Shown one piece after another: positions 1-6,560 of a stretch of DNA of 64,000 nt (position 1 is the stretch's first letter; each line of letters starts with the position of its first letter). The notes below the pieces were generated by a model that saw nothing but the letters and a program-made list of their open reading frames with translations, made no database searches and was not told the origin of the DNA. Made by a program: the position numbers and the translations under genes. This stretch comes from Cellulosimicrobium cellulans (GTDB lineage Bacteria; Actinomycetota; Actinomycetes; Actinomycetales; Cellulomonadaceae). The stretch is from assembly GCF_007679345.1 (NCBI RefSeq), contig NZ_VEGH01000001.1, positions 434,001-498,000 of the forward strand, given 5' to 3'.

Positions 1-121
1 GATGGGCGCCGAGCCGGTCGATGATCCCGAGGGAGTAGCACTCCTCGCGGCTGAGCACCGCGAGGATCGCGAGCTCGAGCACGCCCTTGCGGAGCTGTGC
101 CGTCCGCGGATTACCTTGCAT
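1..121 (-). CDS. PadR family transcriptional regulator (N-terminal part, cut by window edge)
   Basis: Reading the minus strand from an ATG at 121 gives 40 codons with no stop before the window edge. The peptide starts MQGNPRTAQLRKGVLELAIL and continues through AVLSREECYSLGII. This is the first half of a PadR winged-helix domain, in which an LRKGxLExxIL helix is followed by the segment that normally reads YGYEI (here YSLGI). PadR proteins are small cytoplasmic repressors that often sense phenolics or toxic compounds and control a neighbouring transporter. The ligand cannot be guessed because the C-terminal dimerisation part lies outside the window. No strong Shine-Dalgarno is visible. The family call is firm for such a short piece; the start is less certain. 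Confidence 0.75.
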   Translation of the reverse strand, partial: MQGNPRTAQLRKGVLELAILAVLSREECYSLGIIDRLGAH

Positions 122-185
122 GACCTACATGCTGGCATCACAAGGAACCGGCGCACAAGCCGGGACGTCCCCGGGGTGCGGTCGG

Positions 186-893
186 TCACCACACGCCGGG
201 CAGCAGCCGACGGCGGACCCGCCGGGCGTAGTCCGCGTACCCCGGCAGCTCGCGGCGGAGCATCGCGTCCTCCAGGGCCGTGCGCAGCACGACGACCACC
301 ACGATCGCCGCGGCCACGAGGCCCGCGGCCGGGCCGAACACCATCGGCACCGCCGCGCACCACAGCAGGATGACGGCGTAGCCGGGGTGGCGGACCAGCG
401 CGTAGGGCCCGGTCGTGCACACCACCTGGCCGCGGTCCCGCTGGATGCGCACGCTGGACTCGAAGCCCCGGTTGTGCAGCAGGGGCCAGACAGCGAGCAC
501 GCAGGTCACCGCGGTGATCGCCATGCCGGCCCCGAACCACCCCGCCGCCGTCGGCGGGTGCCCGAGGCGCACCGCCGCACCGGCGACCGCGTAGACGCCG
601 TAGAACGCCAGCAGCACGTAGCCGAGCAGCAGCACCCTGTCCCACGCCTCGGTGCCGGGCTGCACGCGCCGCCGCGCGTCGAGCAGCTCCGGGTCGCGCC
701 GGTGCAGCAGCGCCGCCGCCCCGGCGGTCGTCACCGTGTACACCGCGAAGTACGCGATCCCGCGGGCCTCCCACCGCCCGGCGGCCAGGAAGAAGAGCGC
801 CGCGCCCAGCGCGCGCTGGACGAGCAGGATGCCGACGTACCGCCGCGCGCCGTCGCGGACCGCGGCCTCGGGGTCGGGCGGGCGTCTGGGCAT
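186..893 (-). CDS. isoprenylcysteine carboxyl methyltransferase-like integral membrane methyltransferase
   Basis: 235 aa. Several hydrophobic segments are followed by the C-terminal signature of the ICMT/NnrU/phospholipid methyltransferase superfamily: a stretch containing TTGPYALVRHPGYA (around residues 165-180), a further membrane pair, and a terminal YADYARRVRRRLLPGVW-type segment. In the family the RHPxY motif and the trailing basic end bind S-adenosylmethionine at the membrane face. The substrate in actinobacteria is unknown, since there are no prenylated CaaX proteins. I place the start at the ATG at 893 because AGGAGG lies 7 nt upstream; an in-frame extension to 947 has no such site. 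The gene is single, divergent from the DUF1349 gene, and shares that promoter region. Confidence 0.8.
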   Translation of the reverse strand: MPRRPPDPEAAVRDGARRYVGILLVQRALGAALFFLAAGRWEARGIAYFAVYTVTTAGAAALLHRRDPELLDARRRVQPGTEAWDRVLLLGYVLLAFYGVYAVAGAAVRLGHPPTAAGWFGAGMAITAVTCVLAVWPLLHNRGFESSVRIQRDRGQVVCTTGPYALVRHPGYAVILLWCAAVPMVFGPAAGLVAAAIVVVVVLRTALEDAMLRRELPGYADYARRVRRRLLPGVW

Positions 894-979
894 GCGGACC
901 TCCTCGCCGGTGCCCCCCCCCGGTTCCGCCTCGACGGTACCGAGCACCGTCGGGCACGTCAGCCCGCTCTGGCCGGGAC

Positions 980-1047
980 TGCGTAGGTGGCGGCGCTCAC
1001 CCGCTCGCGGGTCCGGGCGGCGTGCGGGACCGGGGCACCGCTAGCGT
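980..1047 (+). promoter_or_regulatory. intergenic promoter region with TAGCGT -10 element
   Basis: TAGCGT at 1042-1047 fits the actinobacterial TANNNT -10 and lies 51 nt before the DUF1349 start codon. The decamer TGCGTAGGTG at 980-989 recurs in two other intergenic regions of the window (see findings). No convincing -35 is visible. Confidence 0.5.
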
Positions 1048-1097
1048 GCGAGCACCTGACGCGGCGCGGCCGTGCGCCGCGCGACGAGAGGACCACC

Positions 1098-1706
1098 ATG
1101 ACGTCCGGCGAGATCACCGTGCCCGCACTCCCGTTCCCGCTCACCGCGACCGGCGACGTCGCCTGGGCCGTCGGCGACGGGGCGCTGCGCGCCACCGCCG
1201 CGCCGCGGTCGGACATCTTCGCCGACCCCGCCGGCGGCGCCCCGCAGCTCGACGCGGCCCGGGTCCTGGGCGAGCTGCCTGAGGGGGACCTGAGCCTGCT
1301 CTGCCGGGTCGACGTGGACTTCGCCTCGGACTTCGACGCCGGCGTGCTGCTGCTGTGGTTCGACGACCGCCACTGGGCCAAGCTCTGCTTCGAGCGCTCC
1401 CCGGCCGGCGAGCCCACCATCGTCACCGTGGTCAACCGCGGAGTGTCGGACGACGCCAACGCCTTCACCGTGCCGAGCGGCACCGCGTGGCTGCGGGTGT
1501 CGCGCGCCGGCGCGGTGTGGGCGTTCCACGCCTCCCTCGACGGCGCGACCTGGCGGCTGGTGCGGCTGTTCGCGCTGGACGCCCCCGGCGTCCGGCCGCG
1601 GCTCGGGTTCGAGGTCCAGTCCCCGGCGGGCGACGGGTGCGACGTCACGTTCTCCGACATCCGGTTCGGCACCACCACCCTGACCGACCCGCGCGACGGC
1701 TCCTGA
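1098..1706 (+). CDS. DUF1349 domain-containing protein
   Basis: 202 aa, soluble, no signal peptide. The whole chain matches the DUF1349 layout, a concanavalin-like beta sandwich. It has an N-terminal segment where light-scattering-style proteins read SDIFxDP, a central GVLLLWFDDRHWAKLCFERS-like block (about residues 75-95), and a C-terminal VRLFALD..RLGFEVQSPAGDGC..TFSDIRF block. Family members are annotated as regulation-of-enolase-1-like or carbohydrate-binding, but no reaction is established. The ATG at 1098 is preceded by GAGAGG. It is monocistronic: the next 490 bp downstream hold only a gene remnant. The family assignment is good; the function is unknown. Confidence 0.8.
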   Translation: MTSGEITVPALPFPLTATGDVAWAVGDGALRATAAPRSDIFADPAGGAPQLDAARVLGELPEGDLSLLCRVDVDFASDFDAGVLLLWFDDRHWAKLCFERSPAGEPTIVTVVNRGVSDDANAFTVPSGTAWLRVSRAGAVWAFHASLDGATWRLVRLFALDAPGVRPRLGFEVQSPAGDGCDVTFSDIRFGTTTLTDPRDGS

Positions 1707-1754
1707 CGGCCACGCGGTCGCGCCCCCCGCGGCGCCGCCGGAGCCCCCCGGCCG

Positions 1755-2010
1755 ACGCGCTCGCGGGTGCCGCGGGCGTACCGCTCCGGACCGGCCGCGA
1801 GCTCGGCGCGGACCCCGGCGGCGAGCGCGTCGTCCGGGTGGACGTCCAGCAAGCGACGCATCGTGAGGCACTGCGCCGCCTGGTTGCGGTCCCCGCTCTG
1901 CTGGCCCGCGAGCGCCGCAGACCTCGACGGCCCCCACCCCGGGCTCGGCGGCTCGGGCACGGGCTCGCTCGGTGAACGTGACGCTGAGGTCCACGCCGGT
2001 GCCCGTCAGA
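1755..2010 (-). pseudogene. remnant of a SAM-dependent methyltransferase gene (internal deletion)
   Basis: Two blocks match the intact methyltransferase at 22346-23092, read on the same strand relative to the gene. Block 1 (about 1755-1918) matches that gene's C-terminal coding part, giving QAAQCLTMRRLLDVHPDDAL against QAAQWLTMRRWLDEHPDDEL. Block 2 (about 1958-2010) matches its SAM-binding region, giving LTGTGVDLSVTFTERARARA. In the intact gene roughly 300 bp separate these blocks; here about 40 unrelated bp do. The reading frames differ between the blocks and no start codon survives. It is a decayed, internally deleted second copy rather than an expressed gene. Block 2 is nearly identical to the parent, so the duplication may be fairly recent or may have been refreshed by recombination. 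Confidence 0.8.
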
Positions 2011-2132
2011 CGGCCGCGACGCCAGCGACGCCGCACGGCCGGGGACCGGCAGAGATCCGGAGGCGATCGCGCGTCAGCCGCCCCGGGCACGACCCGGCCC
2101 CTTGGTCCCGGCCGGCCGGCGGGGACCCGGCC

Positions 2133-2138
2133 TAGCGT
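2133..2138 (+). promoter_or_regulatory. -10 element TAGCGT upstream of VOC/GNAT pair
   Basis: TAGCGT, a TANNNT -10, sits 62 nt before the GTG of the VOC gene, in the gap after the methyltransferase remnant. No clear -35. Confidence 0.5.
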
Positions 2139-2200
2139 GGCGGGGACGACGCCGCAGCCGGCACGGAGCCGACCGCGCGACACCGAAGGGCAGGCCCGCC

Positions 2201-2587
2201 GTGGAGATCCTCGGGATCGACAACGTCTTCCGCCAGGTCGGCGACCTGGACCGCGCCGTCGCGTTCTACACCGACGTGCTCGGCTTCCGGTTGCACAGGC
2301 GGCTCGACGCGATGGGCACCGCCCTGCTCGCGGTCGGCGACGAGGTGCCGGGTCTCGGCCTCGGCGTGGCGGACGCCCCGCGCACCGACGGGCACCGGGT
2401 CTGGGTCGAGGTCCCGGACGCCCGCGCGGCCGCGGCGGAGCTGACCGCGCGCGGCGCCACCCTGTGCGCGCCGCCGTTCCAGGTCGGCACGGGGTGGACG
2501 GTCGAGGTCGCCGATCCCTGGGGCAACGTGACCGGGTTCACCGACTACCTGCTGCGCCCGGACCTCGGTCGCCCCGCCCCGGAATGA
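2201..2587 (+). CDS. VOC (glyoxalase/bleomycin-resistance) family protein
   Basis: 128 aa. It is a single VOC domain pair with paired beta-alpha-beta-beta-beta modules: it opens with IDNVFRQVGDLDRAVAFYTD (residues 4-23), the signature first module, and ends with VEVADPWGNVTGFTDYLLR, the metal-binding-region module with the usual ADPWGN. VOC proteins bind a divalent metal and act as lyases, dioxygenases or drug-binding proteins; the substrate here is unknown. The GTG start at 2201 is preceded by GAAGGGCAGG. The stop overlaps the start of the GNAT gene (ATGA), so the two are translationally coupled and possibly work together in resistance or detoxification. Confidence 0.85.
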   Translation: MEILGIDNVFRQVGDLDRAVAFYTDVLGFRLHRRLDAMGTALLAVGDEVPGLGLGVADAPRTDGHRVWVEVPDARAAAAELTARGATLCAPPFQVGTGWTVEVADPWGNVTGFTDYLLRPDLGRPAPE

Positions 2588-3126
2588 CCGTGGTGCCGCC
2601 ACGAGGCGCGGCGAAGGCTGTGCTCGAGCTGCGACCGCTCGCCGACGCCGACGTGCCGCTGGTGGAGACCTGGCTCCACCGGGAGCACGTCCGCCGCTGG
2701 TTCGAGGTGCCGCGGCTGGGCGTCACGATCGAGGACTGGCTGACCGAGATCCGTCGGCGGGACGACGAGTTCCGCTGGCTGACGCACCTCGTCGCGTCCT
2801 GGGCGGGCCGCCCGATCGGGATGGGCCAGTTCTACCGCTGCGAGGACAGCGGCGAGGACTGGGGCGCGCTGCCGCTCGCCGGCGCGTACGGCATCGACTA
2901 CCTGATCGGTGAGCCGGACTGCACCGGCCGGGGCCTGGGCGGTGCGTTGGTCCGCGCGCTCGTCGACCGCGTGCTGGCGCTGCCCGGCGCGCACCGGATC
3001 TACGCGGACGTCGACCCCGCCAACCAGCCGTCGGTGCGCACGCTGCTGTCGCTCGGGTTCGCGCACGTCGGCGACGGCCGCTACGCCCTCGACCGGACGG
3101 CGCCGCACGGGGACGGCGCCGCCTGA
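2584..3126 (+). CDS. GNAT family N-acetyltransferase, AAC(6')/IucB type
   Basis: 180 aa, cytoplasmic. It has the GNAT fold of the Acetyltransf_8 kind: an N-terminal LRPLADADVPLVETWLHREHV segment typical of AAC(6')-like aminoglycoside and siderophore acetyltransferases, a central GIDYLIGEPDCTGRGLGGAL block in which GRGLGG is the acetyl-CoA pyrophosphate loop (about residues 118-123), and a C-terminal DVDPANQPSVRTLLSLGF motif. It would transfer acetyl from acetyl-CoA to an amine. Aminoglycoside 6'-acetylation is possible by family, but chromosomal members in actinobacteria often have other roles. The start ATG at 2584 overlaps the stop of the VOC gene. Confidence 0.85.
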   Translation: MTVVPPRGAAKAVLELRPLADADVPLVETWLHREHVRRWFEVPRLGVTIEDWLTEIRRRDDEFRWLTHLVASWAGRPIGMGQFYRCEDSGEDWGALPLAGAYGIDYLIGEPDCTGRGLGGALVRALVDRVLALPGAHRIYADVDPANQPSVRTLLSLGFAHVGDGRYALDRTAPHGDGAA

Positions 3127-3144
3127 GGTCGGGCCGTGCTGCCG

Positions 3145-3756
3145 TCACCCGCCCCAGTCCCCGAGGGCGCCCTCGAGCGCGCCGAGCGCCGCGTCGACGA
3201 CCGCCCACCGCTCGTCGTCGGGGCAGCCGCGGTCCACCCAGCGCAGGCACGCCGCGTCGAGGAACCCGAAGTAGCCCCACAGCGCGTACTCGTGCCGCTG
3301 CTGCCGGTCGGTCGCGAGCAGCGCCCGGAGCCGGTCGACGTAGTCGCCGCGTGCGCGCGCACGCACGTCCGCGGCGGCCTCCGGCTCGCTGCCCGGGCCG
3401 CGCACCGGCCGGGCCCACGACTGCGGGTGCCCCGCGATGTGGTCCAGGTAGACGACCGTCGCGGCCCGGACGCGGTCGCGCACGGGGGCCCCGTCGGGCA
3501 CGGCGCCGAGGGCCACCGCCTGCCGGGCGAGGAGGTCGTCGACGGCGAGCCGCACCACCTCGGCGTACAGCGGCTCCTTGCCTGCGAAGTAGCGGTACAG
3601 CAGCGCGTCCGAGGCGCCGGCCCGCCGGGCGATGTCCGAGATCGTCACGGAGGCGTAGGAGCTCCGCGCGAACGCCTCCGCCGCCGCGGCGACGATGGCC
3701 GCCCGGCGCACGTCGGGGTCCAGGCGAACGCGGGGCTGCCGGTCGGGTCGGGTCAC
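3145..3756 (-). CDS. TetR family transcriptional regulator
   Basis: 203 aa. The N-terminal TetR_N helix-turn-helix (about residues 15-62) contains RRAAIVAAAAEAFARSSYAS followed by VTISDIARRAGASDALLYRYFAGKE, the standard recognition helix. The rest is a helical ligand-binding domain of unknown specificity. The gene is divergent from a GH13 glycosidase with only 71 bp between the start codons, and that gap holds a near-perfect palindrome, so it most likely represses itself and the glycosidase. The GTG at 3756 has no Shine-Dalgarno but lies 6 nt after a TACGAT -10 element, so a leaderless mRNA is probable. Confidence 0.9.
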   Translation of the reverse strand: MTRPDRQPRVRLDPDVRRAAIVAAAAEAFARSSYASVTISDIARRAGASDALLYRYFAGKEPLYAEVVRLAVDDLLARQAVALGAVPDGAPVRDRVRAATVVYLDHIAGHPQSWARPVRGPGSEPEAAADVRARARGDYVDRLRALLATDRQQRHEYALWGYFGFLDAACLRWVDRGCPDDERWAVVDAALGALEGALGDWGG

Positions 3757-3762
3757 CTTGTC

Positions 3763-3768
3763 ATCGTA
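3763..3768 (-). promoter_or_regulatory. -10 element (TACGAT) for the TetR gene, leaderless
   Basis: On the minus strand TACGAT ends 6 nt before the GTG at 3756, the spacing expected if transcription starts on the start codon itself. Confidence 0.55.
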
Positions 3769-3775
3769 GGCGTGG

Positions 3776-3803
3776 TGAACTACGTTCAGTAACGTTAGTG
3801 AAC
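3776..3803 (+). promoter_or_regulatory. TetR-type operator palindrome between tetR and the GH13 gene
   Basis: GTTCAGTAACGTTAGTGAAC at 3784-3803 is a 20-bp palindrome with 18 matching positions. It overlaps a second perfect repeat, TGAAC-TAC-GTTCA, at 3776-3788. TAACGT at 3790-3795 inside the palindrome can serve as the -10 of the glycosidase gene, so a bound regulator would block it directly. The length and dyad fit a TetR-family site. Confidence 0.7.
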
Positions 3804-3827
3804 CGCATTCATCAGGAGGGCGTCCGC

Positions 3828-5084
3828 ATGCACCGGGCCGATCACGCCGTGTGGTGGCACGTCTACCCGCTCGGGTTCGCCGGGGCGCCGGTGCACGGCG
3901 CGCACACCGACGCGCCGCGGCTGCGCCGCCTGATCGCGTGGCTCGACTACGCCGTCGACCTCGGCGCCTCCGGACTGCTGCTGGGTCCGGTGTTCGCCTC
4001 GCAGACGCACGGCTACGACACCCTGGACCACCACCGGATCGACCCGCGCCTGGGCACCGACGGCGATCTCGACGACCTGGTGGCGGCGTGCCGGGCGCGC
4101 GGCCTGCGCCTGGTGCTCGACGGCGTGTTCAGCCACGTCGGTCGCCGGCACCCCGCCCTGCTCCGCGCGCTGCGGGACGGGCCGGGGAGCGCGGACGCGG
4201 CGCTGTTCGACATCGACTGGGACCACCCGGGCGGCCCGTCGCCGCGGGTCTTCGAGGGCCACGACGGCCTGGCCCGGCTCGACCACCGCACGCCGCGGAC
4301 GGCCGCCTTCGTCGGCGACGTGCTGGCGCACTGGCTCGACCGCGGGATCGACGGCTGGCGCCTGGACGCCGCCTACTCCGTCGACCCGGCATTCTGGGCC
4401 ACGGTCCTGCCCCCGGTGCGGCGCGCGCACCCCGCCGCCTGGATCCTCGGGGAGGTGATCCACGGCGACTACCCCGAGATCGTCCGCGCGTCCGGCATGG
4501 ACTCGGTGACGCAGTACGAGCTGTGGAAGGCGATCTGGTCCAGCATCGCCGACCGCAACCTGTTCGAGCTCGACTGGGCGCTCCAGCGGCACACCACCTT
4601 CCTGGAGGCGTTCGTCCCCCAGACCTTCGTGGGCAACCACGACGTCACGCGCGTCGCCACCCGGGTGGGACCCGAGGGTGCGCTCGTGGCCCTGGTCGTC
4701 CTGATGACCGTGGGCGGGATCCCGTCCGTCTACTCCGGCGACGAGCAGGCGTTCACCGGGCTCAAGGAGCAGCGGCAGGGCGGCGACGACGCCGTCCGGC
4801 CCGCCTTCCCCGACCGGCCCGATGAGCTGGCCCCGTGGGGCGCGCCGACCTACCGCGCCCACCAGGACCTCATCGGGCTGCGCCGTCGGCACCCGTGGCT
4901 CACCACCGCCCGCACGCAGACGCTGCACCTGGACAACACCCGGCACGTCTACCGCTCGCGGTCCCGGGACGGGTGGGATCACCTGGACATCGAGATCGAC
5001 CTCTCCGGCGCGACGCCCGCCGCGACGGTCCGCGACGCCGCCGGCGACCGCCTGTGGCACACCCCCGGCCGGGCGACCACGTGA
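3828..5084 (+). CDS. GH13 alpha-amylase family glycosidase
   Basis: 418 aa, cytoplasmic, no signal peptide. It forms a (beta/alpha)8 GH13 barrel with the conserved regions in order: the HGYDTLDHHRIDPRLGTD block, LVLDGVFSHVG (region I), GWRLDAA with nucleophile Asp180 (region II), ILGEV with acid/base Glu209 (region III), and FVGNHD with Asp272 (region IV). It is shorter than most GH13 proteins and has almost no C-terminal beta domain. Small intracellular GH13 enzymes hydrolyse or rearrange short alpha-glucosides; the exact substrate is not visible. The ATG at 3828 is preceded by AGGAGG at 3814-3819. It is probably repressed by the divergent TetR and is coupled by GTGA overlap to the next gene. 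Confidence 0.88.
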   Translation: MHRADHAVWWHVYPLGFAGAPVHGAHTDAPRLRRLIAWLDYAVDLGASGLLLGPVFASQTHGYDTLDHHRIDPRLGTDGDLDDLVAACRARGLRLVLDGVFSHVGRRHPALLRALRDGPGSADAALFDIDWDHPGGPSPRVFEGHDGLARLDHRTPRTAAFVGDVLAHWLDRGIDGWRLDAAYSVDPAFWATVLPPVRRAHPAAWILGEVIHGDYPEIVRASGMDSVTQYELWKAIWSSIADRNLFELDWALQRHTTFLEAFVPQTFVGNHDVTRVATRVGPEGALVALVVLMTVGGIPSVYSGDEQAFTGLKEQRQGGDDAVRPAFPDRPDELAPWGAPTYRAHQDLIGLRRRHPWLTTARTQTLHLDNTRHVYRSRSRDGWDHLDIEIDLSGATPAATVRDAAGDRLWHTPGRATT

Positions 5085-5704
5085 GCGGCGCAGCCGCGGG
5101 GGCCCCGGCCCCCGCCCGCCGGCGGGCCCGATCACGCCCCACGCAGCGCCTCGACGACCTGGTGCGGGCGACGCCGTGGATGCTCCGCGTCCTGCGCGCC
5201 GCCCGGTCGGCCGACCTGCCGCAGTGCTGGGTGGGTGGCGGCGTCCTGCGCGACCTGGTGTGGGACTCCGCCGTCGGCCGCTTCGACCCCGCGCGCGTCC
5301 GGGACGTGGACGTCGCGTTCTTCGACGCCGCCGACCTCAGCCCCCACCGGGACCGGCGCGCCGACCTGGCGCTGCGGGCCGTCGAGCCGGACGTGCCGTG
5401 GGAGGCCACCAACCAGGCCGCCGTCCACACCTGGTACGCCGCCGCGTTCGGCGACGAGGTGCCGCCGCTGCGCTCGACGCTCGACGGGGTGCGGACCTGG
5501 CCGGAGACCGCGACGTCCGTGGCCGTCCGGCTCGACGACGCCGACCGGCTGCACGTGACCGGGGTGGCCGGCGGCCTGCCGGACCTGCTGGGCCTGGTGC
5601 ACCGGCGCAACCCCCGGCGGGTGAGCGTCGAGGAGTACCGTCGTCGTCTGGCGCGCCGGGACTTCGTCGACCGGTGGCCGCACGTCCAGGTGGTCCCCGA
5701 GTGA
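5081..5704 (+). CDS. nucleotidyltransferase family protein (COG3575/DUF925 type)
   Basis: 207 aa. The core has WVGGGVLRDLVWDS followed by VRDVDVAFFDAADLS, the nucleotidyltransferase-like GG...DxD arrangement of COG3575, then EVPWEATNQAAVHTWY-type and LDGVRTWPETATSVAVRL segments characteristic of that family. Homologues are uncharacterised and the target nucleotide or acceptor is unknown. The GTG at 5081 overlaps the stop of the glycosidase gene, so the two are co-translated, though I see no functional link. The N-terminal 30 residues are Arg/Ala-rich and may be disordered. Confidence 0.75.
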   Translation: MSGAAAGAPAPARRRARSRPTQRLDDLVRATPWMLRVLRAARSADLPQCWVGGGVLRDLVWDSAVGRFDPARVRDVDVAFFDAADLSPHRDRRADLALRAVEPDVPWEATNQAAVHTWYAAAFGDEVPPLRSTLDGVRTWPETATSVAVRLDDADRLHVTGVAGGLPDLLGLVHRRNPRRVSVEEYRRRLARRDFVDRWPHVQVVPE

Positions 5705-5729
5705 CGCCGCGGCCGAACAGGAGGTGCCG

Positions 5730-6452
5730 GTGACGGACCGTTCCGGTGCCGCCGCGCGCGTGCGGGTCGCCGTCGTCGACGACCAGGCCATGGTCCGGCT
5801 CGGCCTGCGGATGATCGTCGACCACGAACCGGACCTGACGGTCGTGGCCGAGGCGGCGGACGGCGCCGCCGCCCTCGACTCGATCCGCGCGACCCGGCCG
5901 GACGTGGTCCTGATGGACGTCCGGATGCCCGAGGTCGACGGCATCGAGGCGACCGGGGCCGTCCGGGCCGACCCTCGCCTGGCCGAGGTGCGGGTCGTGG
6001 TCCTGACCACGTTCGACGACGAGGAGTACGTGGCGGGCGCCCTGCGCGCGGGGGCGGACGCCTTCCTGCTGAAGGGCACCGACCCGGGCACCCTCGTCAC
6101 CGCGGTGCGCCGCGTGCACGCGGGGGGAAGCCTGCTCGACCCGGCCGTCACCCCGATGGTCCTCGACCAGTGGCGCCGCTGGGACCGGACCCGACCCGAC
6201 AGCCCGGGAGCACGATCGCGGCTCGACGCCCTCACCGACCGCGAGCGGGACGTGCTGCTCGCCGTGGCGCGCGGCCGGGCGAACCAGGAGATCGCCGAGC
6301 TGCTGGGGTTGACCCTCGCCACGGTGAAGGCCTACGTGCACGCCCTGCTGTCCAAGACGGGGTGCACGGCGCGTGCCCAGCTCGTGGTGCTGGCCTACGA
6401 GTCCGGGGCGGTCGTCCCGGGCGACAGCCCTCTCGGCCCAGAAGGGCCCTGA
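5730..6452 (+). CDS. NarL/FixJ family response regulator
   Basis: 240 aa. It has a receiver domain (about 12-130) with VVDDQ acidic pocket, phospho-acceptor Asp63 in VLMDVRMPEVDGI, the Thr of VLTTF and the Lys of FLLKG. The C-terminal LuxR HTH (about 170-230) reads LTDRERDVLLAVARG then EIAELLGLTLATVKAYVHALLSK. The GTG at 5730 sits 5 nt after AGGAGG; a GTG two codons earlier overlaps that site and is less likely. The probable partner kinase is at 8728-9939, separated from it by a MurT/GatD pair on the same strand. The output is probably an envelope or antibiotic stress regulon, inferred from the neighbours. Confidence 0.92.
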   Translation: MTDRSGAAARVRVAVVDDQAMVRLGLRMIVDHEPDLTVVAEAADGAAALDSIRATRPDVVLMDVRMPEVDGIEATGAVRADPRLAEVRVVVLTTFDDEEYVAGALRAGADAFLLKGTDPGTLVTAVRRVHAGGSLLDPAVTPMVLDQWRRWDRTRPDSPGARSRLDALTDRERDVLLAVARGRANQEIAELLGLTLATVKAYVHALLSKTGCTARAQLVVLAYESGAVVPGDSPLGPEGP

Positions 6453-6560
6453 CCGCCCCGGGGTGGGCCCGCGCCCTCACCTTCCGATAGGGGCGCCGCG
6501 CCCCGGGCGTCGGCCCGCGGCCCGACGCGGACCCGCGTGGGGCGGCGCGAGGGTCGGTGC

